A stretch of DNA of 64,000 bases from Druceiella hillmani (lineage: Eukaryota; Arthropoda; Insecta; Lepidoptera; Hepialidae). Where the stretch lies: NCBI GenBank assembly GCA_039881145.1, contig JAYKKI010000016.1, positions 10,213,501-10,277,500 of the forward strand, written 5' to 3'. The notes beneath the pieces were generated by a model. That model did no database searches and had not been told where the DNA came from. It was given only the letters and a program-made list of their open reading frames with translations. This document shows positions 11,901-23,440 of this stretch, piece by piece. Numbering within the stretch: position 1 is the stretch's first letter; each line of letters begins with the position of its first letter. Made by a program: the position numbers and the translations under genes.

Positions 11901-14880
11901 GGAAATATCCTTAATATAGCTACAAAACGAGTAAATCGATATAGATGAAATAAAATAATTTCCACTTTAAAAATTAATTAATATTATTAAATATTTAAAT
12001 AATGAAATTTTGTTCTACTAAAAACTAATATATTTTTATTTATTTAAAGAAAAGCTTTCAAAACCTTACTATGCAATGTTGATTGAAAAAGTTTTCTATG
12101 TGTCATTAGAATAGCAGCTTCGAAACTCATAAAAAAACTTTACAATTTTAAAAAAACAATATGTCCATGCTACCTTAGTACCTCAAACGTTTTTTGACAT
12201 AAAATAAGTAATAAACGGTAAACCAAGCTGCAAATACCCGACCGCATAATGAGACGCGTAAAGTTTACGTACATGATTTTTGGAATATCACAAATAATTA
12301 TAATCTTTTCATTTATCGTTTGAATTAAACTAAACTTTTTAAAAAGCACGAAAATCCTTTTATTCTCCCAATAGGAACATGATGCGGCATATTATTTGTC
12401 TTATAGAGTATTAAGGGCAGTTTAAACAAGATTTTTGGACTAGTAGAGGATAACACCGAATTTATTTTGTTTTCAATTTGATTTATCTTAAATTGAGATA
12501 TTAGAACAATGAATAATGTTAATGACTCCCGTGAGTTAAATTTCATCTAAATGGCAAAGTAATGATGCCGCTGGACCATGCTATGTACATTAAGACAAAC
12601 ATTTTCAATTTTTAGTATATATACATTGCCTTAATTCTTTAAAACAGATTTCGATAGTCTCCATTTTGATTTCATGAACACTGCAATTTCATCTCTTCTT
12701 ATTAATTTGAATTACCCAAATAAATTTCTCTTGGGGTCTTTCCTTTCGGAAAATGTTTGCTTATTACATTTATGACTCAAAATTATTATTCCACACGTTA
12801 CGAATATCCATAATTTTACATAAAAAGCTTCGGTTTATTTGATAAAATTAAATTATGGTTGGTAAATATATAAAACACACGTTAAATATATAAATGCTTT
12901 AGACGTTCTACATTATATAGCTCAGTCTTAATTACAATAGTTTGGGCATTTTGGGGTTAATGTTTTTGCATAGATCCACATTTTTTGACTTGAATTATTC
13001 TATAAAATAAAAGCCGCTAAATTCATCTAATGAAAACGAATTTAGAACCCCAGTAATTCCCAACTGCTTTATGGTATTCGGGTTATCGGTCATGTTCTAC
13101 AAAATATTTTAAATGCGGGTTCTCTGAAGTTGGTTTACCCCATAACGTAAGCCCGCATGACAGGACATCAGTTACAATGTTACAAATTTTTTTCGAAGTG
13201 AACTGGTCTAAATGAAAATATTTTATGTTTATCTTAATCTACGTTTTCTTTGTTAAAATGTAAAAGATTTTATCAAAATAATACCAAGATATTTACGTGT
13301 AAATCTAAAGCTATTCATCATATGCAATTTGCAGCTTTCAAAAAGTTAAAGAAGAAAAATGTTGTGAAAATGAAACCAAATCTTAAAATGAGTTATTTTA
13401 CGCCTAAAATAGTTGTATTAGGGTTTAGATGTATCCGCATTAAGCAACTTATATATTTTATGTCGATGGAATTAGCACAAGTGATGTTTAAACCCGATAA
13501 TGCATTGTGCCCTACATTTCATTCAACAGCGCCCCACTCTCTTGCCGAAATCTAATTCTTTTTTTACTTTCATCGAAACAATGAAAGTATAGCATTAGCC
13601 TCTAGTAGCCGTGGAGTGAAAGTGAGGGAGGAAGGAAAGAAAGGTGTTTTAAAAGGAAATGTAAGTTGGTAAGCGTGAAACACATTGACGTCTTGGAGTA
13701 ATTTATGTATGTGCGCTAATAAGTACGTAAATACGTATGTACGACTACGTAAGTAAGTGTAGCTTCAAAGGCTTAAAAAATCTGAAGAGGCCATCTTATT
13801 GAATACGAAAACCGTATTTACTTTTTTTATGACACTTAACAGAAAGAACAAAACAATTAGTTTATAAATTGAAAGATACGTCCTAATTTTGAGTTATTTC
13901 ACCATCCACCACCAAATATTTCAGCAACCGAATAAGTTACTGGCTCTTTATTTGCTCTTAGCTTTAAGCAGAAAACTCTTTTCGGAGGTTAAGGCGAAAA
14001 ACTAAATCTTTTTTCTATACACTAGAAAGTTTCTGGTAGACCTCTATATGTAATAGAGAAAGATAACTGCCACTTAAGACCGTCACTATAGTTACGTCGT
14101 TTGACAACCTAGACTCTAGAGTTTGTTTTTTCCCTATAATAACTCGGATAGTATTCTATTTCTTATTCAAAATCTTCGAACCATATTTGTGGTATAAAAC
14201 AAAGTTCCTAGTTTTAGTATTAAACTATGTTTCATCTTTACTAATGCAACTCACATAAAATTCTTTATTAAAATAAATAATATTTTTAAGAGAATGTATC
14301 AGGCCTAACTCCGAACCGTTCATGTCCTTCGTTAACAAATTCACAACATTTAGAGACACTGTGCTTTTTCAGTCTTAGAAATCACTCATCATTTAACATT
14401 TTGTAGTTTAATTTCGTAATTATAAAGGCGGTAAAGTCTAATAATAATGATAAATGTTTATTTAGATATGGAAAGACTAATATAAATAGTTTTCCCACGT
14501 TATAAAACCAGAAGAACATAAAAACGGAAAGAGTTCATCGCTTGATTATTATTCGATACTATGCAATATTACTAAATTAGTAACTGTATTTTTTATTACG
14601 TCAATATATATCTATTAAAAGTAAACTAAAAATCTATTTACTACTACACTATACGGAACCTCAAAACCCAATTGAACAAGCGGTCAAATTTATCCATTGA
14701 AATGGCAATATTCAACCCGCTTGACCTTTCTACTTGATAAATTGCGCAAGTACCTTGACACATTTACGTCATCTATCACGTTCCACGAAACCTTTTACAC
14801 GAAAAGTAATTGAAGCAATTTCCCCCGACAAACTAACTTTGGCAATATTAGGCTGAATGTTGTAATTACTTTTTATTGTG
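8915..14880. other. No recognisable gene
   Basis: AT-rich sequence. A weakly protein-like frame of 101 codons at 13250-13555 (plus) is lysine-rich with no family signature and I do not call it. The patch 13690-13760 has repeated TACGTA/GTACGTAA words. No terminal repeats were found. Confidence 0.5.
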
Positions 14881-14884
14881 AAAC

Positions 14885-14918
14885 ATGTGGTAAAATATCA
14901 TAAGGTATTTTACCACAT
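14885..14918. repeat. Small perfect inverted repeat
   Basis: ATGTGGTAAAATA, an 8-base spacer, then TATTTTACCACAT. Arms are 13 bp. Could form a hairpin in RNA from either strand; no terminator-type context is expected in a eukaryote. Confidence 0.7.
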
Positions 14919-14919
14919 A

Positions 14920-17780
14920 CTTTGTTATTCGCATTAGAAATGTATGGATATTCATTCATTTTATTCTTCGGGTTTATAATTTGCAACGCTATCCAAATAT
15001 CATGAGTTATGACTCTATAGTTCGTCAATTAATTAATTATTTTATTATTATTATGTTATGTTTTATTATGTTATTTCTTCTTATTCTAATGATGTCTTTA
15101 GAAGTTACATTACTTTTGTTAAAAGGTAATATCATAAGGTCATTATCACCTATCAAGGCTAATTGACAGAGATACTGTTACGTATATGTGTTTTTTGAAG
15201 TCATCAGTAAAAAAAGTACGAGTAAAACTCGTGCCACGGACTTTCCGTGCACATTCAGGCAAATAAAAAATTCAGGACATGTGTTGTATTAAACTATTTG
15301 TAATCATTAATATTGGTTTTCACTATGTTGTGTATCTTTCACAGCCATATAAATCCCATGAAATGGGAAATTAAATTATGAAATTAATTGTGCAATTTAA
15401 AAACGATGAAATTTTTAATGATCGTATGGTGTTCCTATTAATTTTGGGCAATATTCTATTTAGGATTTTTTTTCATAATTTTGATTTCGTTGGTTTTGGA
15501 AAGGGACATTGTATTATTGTGTCTTTGTCCATTTAACATTGAACATTTTATTTATTGTGTCTTTGTCCATTTAACATATATTTTAAAATAAATTCTTTCC
15601 TAATTTTTTAAAGTTATAACTTCAAATGATGTCCTATTTTTACCAAGAAGTTACAAAATAAATTAAGGTATTTAATGGTCTCCTAATTTCCATATCAATA
15701 CTTTTGGATGCAACTACGGATATTAGGGTTAATATACTTTGCTACAAAACTAAACTTTCAGTTTATATGTCGAAAATCTTCTCAAAAAAAATGGCTGTGA
15801 CGGATAGACGACCAGACGCATGGCTAATCTTATGTGGATTTCGTTTTTTTTTCTTTTGAGATACGGAAACATAGAGATGATTATTTCTTGATTGTAATCT
15901 ACGTGATTATATCTCCAATAAGTTATTTTTATTAGGTAAACTAATCAAATACTAATTAGTAAACATATTTAATTATTTGTTAGAAAATTAACTTCTATTA
16001 AATAAAAATGTGACATCGTAGGTCGTAGGTAGGTAGGTGACATCGTAGTTGTGGTTATGAAGACAAATAAAGCAATAATTGAATTATTTGGTACCCCTGG
16101 ATGTGTATGGTGGTATATATGAATATAAAATACACATTATATTGAAAAAATATTTAAAAAGTATTTCATGGTAAAAATGAATATTTGTTTAAGAATTTGA
16201 ACAAGTATAAAATCATTAATTTAATTTGGTGCACTTGACCGAAATTTGTTTCAGGGGTGTGTACTGACACGTAAATAATCAAGGTAAAAAGAGAACAAAA
16301 TGACAAATTAAATTTTAATACAGTTGTCTACAGAGTACAATTATTTTTGTCTCTGTGATTTTTTTTGAAAATTGGATGTGATTGTGTTCCGTTTTGAAAG
16401 TTTTGCTTTTGTAGTTACGCAACAAATGTAATGACACTACGATTATTTTTGTTATATTTTCTTAATATATGATGTTTTTTTTTAAACTGACAAAATATGT
16501 AATGAGGGCGCGAAAAAGTCACTATTATTTACGAAATTAATAAAATTCGTAGTATTTAATTGTACATAATGGAGTAAAGAACTGAAAAAATTATTTATTT
16601 ATTATATGAGAAATTGATTATCTATATCTTTGTACATTCGTTTGATGTACATGGACTTTTGCCGCCATTTTCAAAGGAATTTTACTCGTGTGAGATTGGT
16701 TATTTTGTTTCTTTTTGGTTGCAAAATATTTGTTTTTTGTTATTTTTAAAAATGTGATATTATGCTAGTTTTCATCGGTATTTAAAATTGTTGGTGTGTT
16801 TTCATTCATATATAAACAAAGTATGTAATTTTAAAACCTTTACTTTTTCCATTTTTTCTAAGTCATTTCGTTTAATATTTTTTACGATTTTATGACAATA
16901 TTTTTCATCTCAAACTGCGTGAAGGGTGAGGTAAAATTTAAAAAAAAAATTACAATCGATATTAGTGTTTAGTGGCCTATTCTATTTATTGCCTTCAATT
17001 GTTTTATTTTGCACAGAATTGAGGTAAGCCACAAAAACTTAACGCGAACATAATGTTTTATTGGGATGATTGCTGTTGTATTTATTATAACATTTCAGCA
17101 TTGGTCATTCTTTTTATGATAATAACGAAAATTACACTTTTTAAAGACTTATTTTTTATAACCCTTTTTCTTTGTGGAAGAAGGCTATATTTTTAAAATA
17201 TCTTCTTATTTACACTTGGTAACTAAAAAACAACAGTACAAATACCATAACTATTCGATATCTACATTTCTCCCCATGTTATTAAAACATTTCATCACGA
17301 ATAATTTAATATTTTCGGAGTTATACATTAAAAGCGTGAGGAATATTTACATAGCGCACAGGAAAACTGGTAGTGATGTAGAGAATACCTACTTTGGATT
17401 CAGAAATATGCCACAGTAATCTTATGCAATTTTAAAAATGTTTAGTAGTTTTGAATAATTTTAATTACAGATAAAGTAACTTACAACATATGTAATTTAA
17501 TTCAGTATATTTGAAGTACCATTTAACTTGTAATAATTTTAAAATTTCTAGAACGAACTCATAACATTAATTAAGGAATATTAAGCTCAAAGTGATTTAA
17601 AAACATGACCACGAACCTTTTAAAAAATTATGCTGGTAGATAAATAATAGTATCAGTAGACAACCTATTTAGTTCTTAAATATAAATAAGTTTGCCGATG
17701 CTACTTTCTCTGTTTTGTTAACTTGAATTGTAAAGGTCTATATTAATTTTTCAAGGTAATAGATGTGTAGTTGATTACAA
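14920..17780. other. No gene; short direct repeats only
   Basis: AT-rich. It contains the 25-bp duplication at 15515-15577 and a small GTAGGT array near 16020-16040 flanked by two copies of GTGACATCGTAG. Nothing else was supported. Confidence 0.5.
15515..15577 (+). repeat. 25-bp tandem duplication
   Basis: TATTGTGTCTTTGTCCATTT plus AACAT occurs at 15515-15539 and again, identically, at 15553-15577. Confidence 0.85.
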
Positions 17781-18332
17781 GTATTAGGGCATGCAATTAT
17801 CGAAATATTCCGATGATCGATATAAAAAAATATCGATTTTTTTCCCGATAAAAACTGACAATTATCGGTTTTTTTAATATTTTACAAAACCTTGTTTACA
17901 TAAAGGTTAATGGATACAATTGCTTAAAATAAACTACGCCCATACTGAAAACGAAATATTTAGAAAGTAAAGCCGTTTTTAATTCCTCGAATGAATTATT
18001 ATAATCATTATTTTTTTTCTTAAGCATACATATTTGACAAAATCAACACTATAATACTCTATTATACTTTTCTATTAGCTTTAAAGTAAATAATACCGTC
18101 TCCAAATCAAATAAGAGCTTTTAATCAAAAAACTTAGGAATGTATTGCTTACTTATTTATTGTGCTAGTGATTACTAACCAAATCGTAAGTCGTAACGTA
18201 ATATACTGAACCATTATTTTAATAAAATTAAGGTAAAATATTGCCATAGTAATATTAAATGAGATCAAAATTCAAAATCACACTTTTAAAATTTTTTTTA
18301 AGATTTAACCATAATTTTACTTTTTTTTTGCT

Positions 18333-20161
18333 ACTGAAATTATATGAGCATAAATGACAAACAATTTATAATTTCACCATTCAGGCTTGTCCGCAGCTTA
18401 TTGCACAGTATTACAACTGCAGAAAAGGCTCGTTTGCTAGGGGAAGCCATCGATTGATTTTAGATAACAGTTGACCGCGATCACCACCGTTTTCAAAAAG
18501 AATCATTTCAATTTTAAGAAGTGTGTTGGTATCCTCACCTGAAGTTAAAATGAAAAATAAATAATATTCTTTAATTTTTGATTAAACAACTTTTTATTGG
18601 TAAATTAGACATTGGTTACTTGAAGAAGCCTGATCATGGTCATTATCTTTAGTCATGTCCAAAGTAGTCACAAAGTAGTACGCAGAATCGTACTTTAATA
18701 TAACTTTTAACATCATCGTCTGTAAACGATCGTTGCTCAAGTGAGGTTAAATAACTGCATCATGTTCATTGCCATTAAAATAACTGTTAGGATCATGTAA
18801 GTACTGCATAAGACTAGCAATTTAAAACGGTCTTTGTTTTAATATATTTGTGAGATTCTTATTAAGGTCCCGTCTGTATTGCGTATTACAAACTTCAAGT
18901 TTGTGTAGCGCAAAATTCATAAGAGCATCCGCGATGCCTAGTCATATCTTCTCGACAAACGGCCTCGACTGTAATTTTAATAATATCAAGATTCACATAC
19001 ATATCTTCAAGAACGGACCACTCCTGTTCAGCAATTTGAATTGCGCATTGGACGTCAATGAGAACTTGTAAAATTGCTGCTTTCACTTTAATGAATCTAT
19101 CTACCATATCACATGGTGTCTTGCAGCTTGCTTGCTACTCACATGGTGTCTTACACGATAGTGTCTTGCAACAACAATGCGTTTTCCTTGCTAAGTTCTA
19201 TATTAACATATTTCTGATGAATATCAGATTTTGTAGGTGATCTTCTCAACAACCGCACAACATTTGTAACCTTCTCTTTAACAGGTACGAAATGAACATT
19301 TGTTTCAACATCTAGAAGCGTTTGCTTCCAGATGTTGAAACAAATGAAACAAATTTTATCATTAATGAAAAGTGAGTCATCATTTTCCTCCTCATCTTGA
19401 CCTTCGTAATAGCTTTTCAGTTCTTAAGATTTGGCATGAAATGTACCAATGATGGCCAGGCAGGCTATCAGTCAATCAAAGCTGATGAAGTGAAATTTAG
19501 AAAAATAGTTTAGATTTTGTCCAAGTTTTATCACGACTGAAGTACCATCAGGTGTAATACAAATGATGTCAGTGTCGAAGTTTACACCAAATTCATTTAA
19601 CCTGCCGCGAAGGTATTTTTCATATTTACCAGCGTTTACAGAGCCATATGTTCTATATAAACCAAGGTTCCTTTTAGTATTCTGACGTTGAAAAAGTAAA
19701 CAGTGACTGTTTACATTCACGCATCGCCTATTTCTAGACGATGTCCACTCATCTAAAGATATGCAAAGCTTTTGTCCTTTATTTCTCATCTCCTGTATTG
19801 TTATTGTAAATTTTCTTAATTTTATCTTTAAACTTCACAGACATAAATTTTATAAAATTTGCACTTGTGGGTAATGGGGATATATGATAAAGAAAATGTA
19901 TCATCGTATTTTTTTCGAAACCCCAGCAGTCACTCTATATTCTTCCGGTGTCAACCTTGCGCTGTCGAGGGTTATCGCGTGCAAAGACCTTAAATGACAG
20001 CAAAGTCCCCTTGTTGTACTACCCGCATACTTAATAAATTTTGCGCTGATCTTTATTGCAGTGTCACCTGTTTCTGCTTTTCAATAATGCTGCCATATTG
20101 ACATTGGGTGCGAATTCTTTTTATAAAAAGGTATATAGTTGACGTAGTTTTTATTGGACAT
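18333..20161 (-). pseudogene. hAT transposase, broken
   Basis: Starting at the ATG at 20161 (MSNKNYVNYIPFYKKNSHPM) the minus strand shows an N-terminal BED-type finger region (KAETGDTAIKI, then KYAGSTTRGLCCHLRSLHAI; the HxxxxH spacing fits but some cysteines are gone). The stretch 19789-19472 keeps the catalytic-domain landmark SLDEWTSSRNRRCVNVN and GVNFDTDIICITPDGTSVV, including the expected Asp residues. A further piece at about 19107-18895 reads FIKVKAAILQVLIDVQ and EEWSVLED-like residues. The C-terminal dimerisation segment near 18450-18335 reads NKLRTSLNGEIINCLSF. Stops and frameshifts separate all of these, so no full protein can be made. It belongs to the element bounded by TTAGGGCATGCAA repeats. 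Confidence 0.8.
19297..19346. repeat. Inverted repeat inside the hAT pseudogene
   Basis: CATTTGTTTCAACATCT is followed after 16 bases by its exact complement AGATGTTGAAACAAATG; the spacer itself pairs as GAAGC-GTTT-GCTTC. The whole can fold into one hairpin with a small bulge. Confidence 0.8.
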
Positions 20162-20176
20162 GTTTAATATACTTTA

Positions 20177-20594
20177 CTGAATGACCAGGTGTATTACGGT
20201 AATTACATGAATAGGCGCCTAAAACAAAAACATACTAATTTTATCTTCATAACAACAGACAACTTACGAAAAATATGTTCTTAAATACGATAGTTTTTTT
20301 TTAATTATATAACACCGATCATATGTTGAATTGATAAAGTTGACAAAGGGTAAAATTTTGAATCTTATGTAAATATACAAAATTAAAATTTACATTTTAT
20401 TTTAAGTTAAAAACAATTTATTGAAATAAATAGATAGGTCGGTCATTTTTTTTCAAGTTTTAAGGTCAGAATGTTATTTCCATTACCAATTTATGTACAT
20501 AATGTTTAAATATTGTGGTATCTCGGAAACAGCTCTTATGATTTAAGAAGCAATGTAAATTTTAACAAGTTATAACATCCAATCAAATACTTAC
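20177..20594 (-). other. 5' UTR intron of the hAT transposase (predicted)
   Basis: On the minus strand CGATTATCG is followed by GTAAGTAT, a consensus splice donor, at 20594. A TTCAG acceptor ends at 20177, 16 bases upstream of the transposase ATG. The related copy at 22499-23440 keeps the same GTAAGTATTTGAT donor and the same ATTCAG acceptor, which supports a real intron in the ancestral element. Confidence 0.5.
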
Positions 20595-20915
20595 CGATAA
20601 TCGCAGATTTAACCCACAGTTCAAGAATATTGAGCGACATCGTCTCGTGTGCACTGCACGCACACACAATGACAAAAGGACAAGAGTGAAAAGGGAGCGC
20701 GCCGCGCTCCCGCGCTCTTCAGCTGTATCGAACCAAAAATTCAGTTCGTCCGGATTATGAATATTCGGATACATGACAGTCTTCGATGTGTAAAATAAGT
20801 GTTTTTAATCGAATATCAATGTTTCTCCATTTATTTTTTGTTATTTATTGTTTTTTCCGAATAGATCGATAACCGATAAATAACCGATTATCTGTTATCG
20901 GTTTGCATGCCCTAA

Positions 20916-22462
20916 AGAGCAGCGAAATGAGACTTTATAGAACTACTTCATGCGAAACACAAAAATATTAGAAATGAAAATGATTCTTATATCAGTTTTT
21001 GTATTATTCATAAATCGAAACTAAGCGAAATGGTTACCTTTCCGGCACGACGCTAACTTCATCTATCCTCTAAGATACAGTCGTAGTACCCATTATATCC
21101 CCCAGTAAATTATTATCTATGGTATCTCTCGTAGGCTAGCATTACTAGGCCACATGTTGCACTTCTATGACATACCTTTTTTTACTTAAAAACTAACCCA
21201 ACAAAATTTTGAATTACACGCTAGGGATACCGCAAGAAAAAAAATTGATAAAAATATATTTCAATAAATACTTCATTACATGTAATTTTTCGAAATGATA
21301 ATGAAAGATTATAATTTTGCATAATTCAAAATGATGTGTTTTTTTTTACTGTGTTTTACAAAGGAAACGAAATATTTATCGTCTTAAAAAACAATAATTT
21401 TCCTTCCATATATAAAAAATATTTGTGCTTTGAATAATTTTCATCCAAAAATTTCTGTTTCAAAGGAAAAAATATTTACAAAATTAACTAGTTAGTTAAC
21501 CTAAAATTAGTAGTATAACATACTTTATAAACCGCAGCGTAACACCGTGATCTTTATTATTTCGTAGAAAGAAAATGAAATATATAAAATTTGACGTTTA
21601 AATGAACTTTATTCGATGTGTTGTAAAATTGCTTAATGACCTAAATAGAGGCGATGCATAAAAATCTATCTCTACTTTAGTTGTATCACAACAAATTTTT
21701 TAGATTTTAGTAAGACCTCGATTAAATAAAACGGATAAAAAAGACAAAGTTGCGTAAATCACTTTATGTTAATCGGAAAGCTTTCTGACCATATAGTCTA
21801 TGGTAATGGATATTATCGTTGTTTAAAATATATAAATACATATTTTTTATCCTAAAATGATATTTATTTCAGAAATACATTTCCAACATATACAAATATT
21901 TGAAATATGTCTAAACCTTGTTCCAAATCTTTTACTTATCAATGTTTGTGAAGAATTTCGTGAGTAAAGTTAGAACATAAAACTTTATTTTTTTGCGAGA
22001 TTTGAATTCGGAATAATTTTGAACTTGATACAAAACTAATGAATACAATGAAATTGTTACAACTATGATTTGATTTTAAAACCAAGTTGTCCAAAGATAA
22101 AAATTAAAGTTCAATACTATCCTCCGGAAATTGAGAAGTATTTGATTTCTCAGAACAAAACAACATTTTTGCAGATAATAAACCACGAATACTTATTTCT
22201 CGTATAATGACTTTCTTTATCTAATTTCGAATGCAAGAAGTTTTTCAAGCTCTTATTATTATCCTTGAACTATTTGATGCATTATAAATAGTAAAAACTT
22301 ATATGGTAAACAATTATTCTGGACAATTCTGGTAGCCAGAATTCTTATATTCTGGCAGCCAGAACATTTATTAATAATTGAAGAAGAAAAAGAATGTAAT
22401 AAATATTGAAGAATAAACAGAAAATGTTTGCTAATTTTGACAATCCTTATATTGCGTAACGG
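20916..22462. other. Spacer between inverted hAT copies; nothing recognisable
   Basis: AT-rich with stops in all frames and no terminal repeats that I can see. Confidence 0.5.
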
Positions 22463-22528
22463 TATCGGCTTGTATACCCTAATAAGTATTTAGGTCACTA
22501 AATACTTATTAGGGTATACAAGCCGATA
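22463..22528. repeat. 30-bp-arm palindrome made of two opposed hAT ends
   Basis: Arms 22463-22492 and 22499-22528 are perfect complements around a GGTCAC spacer. Each arm contains CGGCTTGTATACCCTAA, the terminal repeat of the hAT copy that starts here, plus about 10 bp of flank (TAAGTATTTA). So a stub of a second end lies in mirror orientation, including flanking DNA. This looks like an inverted duplication rather than two independent insertions. Confidence 0.8.
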
Positions 22529-23440
22529 ACCGGTAACCGGTTATTTATCAGTTAACGGTCTATTTAAAAAAAAACGTTTAATATAGACAAATAAATCGAG
22601 AAATATTGACATTCGATAAAAAATATTTATAAGAATTTTTTGCAATGAAGACTAATATGTATCCAAATATTTCCTTGTCCTCCCTTTCGACCGCTGTCAT
22701 TTTGTCATCGTATACATGCGTGCTCTGTGCACGAGTCGCTGTCGCTCAATCTCCTTCCCGTGAGTGAACTGTGATTTTAAAACGCGATTATCGGTAAGTA
22801 TTTGATAGAATTTTATAACTTTTTAAAGTATACATTAATTATTTAATCATTAAAGTGGTTTCTGAGATACTACAATATTTAAATATTATATACAAGAAGT
22901 GGTAATGGAATCAAGATTCTAATCTTAAAACTTGAAAAAAAAATTGTATTGTTTGGAATACGATATTATTATCTATCAAATTCTTATTTTCATTGATTTC
23001 TTACTATAAATATAAAAATATAACATTTCTCTGTAAATCTGAGTCTTAGATGTCTTTAGGTTAAAATCTTGTTTACTACTTAAATCAAGTAAAATCCAAT
23101 ACAGTAAGATAACTTAACCTACATTACCTACCTAATTATTCAAATAAATTGCTTTCATCTTAATATAAATTTGTTCATTTAATATTTATATAAGATTCCA
23201 AATATTACCCTTTGTCAACTTTATCAATTCAATATATGATTGATGTTACATAATTTAAAAAAAAACTATTGTAATGAAGAAGATATTTTTTCATAAGTTA
23301 TCTGTTTTTATCTTCTAGCCATAGTAGAAGTGTAGATAATATTAGTAAGTTTTGTTTTCGGTACTCTCTTCATGTAATTGCTGTAATACACTTACTCATT
23401 CAGTAAAGTGTATTAAACATGTCCAATAAGATACCGAGGA
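22499..23440 (+). mobile_element. Truncated hAT transposon (copy B), inverted relative to copy A
   Basis: Begins near TTAGGGTATACAAGCCGATAACCGG and runs parallel to the minus strand of copy A: shared 5' region with GTCGCTCAAT, the GATTATCG-GTAAGTATTTGAT donor, TACCCTTTGTCAACTTTATC, then CATTCAGTAAAGT and ATTAAACATGTCCAATAA at the transposase start. Similarity stops about four codons into the transposase (near 23435). I find no matching far end downstream, so it is 3'-truncated. It carries roughly 190 bp not present in copy A around 22945-23150, either an insertion or material lost from A. Confidence 0.75.

Larger units (their letters stand above)
17784..20915 (-). mobile_element. Degraded hAT-superfamily transposon (copy A)
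   Basis: The ends are TTAGGGCATGCAA at 17784 and TTGCATGCCCTAA at 20915, matching 13-bp terminal inverted repeats. Sub-terminal ATCGAT/CGATAA motifs lie inside both ends. The interior encodes, on the minus strand, a BED-finger and RNase-H-like hAT transposase with many lesions. The flanking octamers (ACAAGTAT left, AGAGCAGC right) do not match, so the 8-bp target-site duplication expected of hAT elements is lost. That fits later rearrangement with the inverted relative at 22499-23440. Confidence 0.8.

Noticed and set aside
13250..13555. 101-codon frame, plus strand
   Set aside because: Lysine-rich AT-driven composition, no motif, no splice or promoter context.
15000..15130. Possible mitochondrial insertion
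   Set aside because: AT-rich and hydrophobic in one frame, but no recognisable mitochondrial gene order or motif.
20583..20774. 63-codon frame, minus strand, in hAT copy A
   Set aside because: Lies across the predicted UTR exon and intron donor and is not conserved in copy B.
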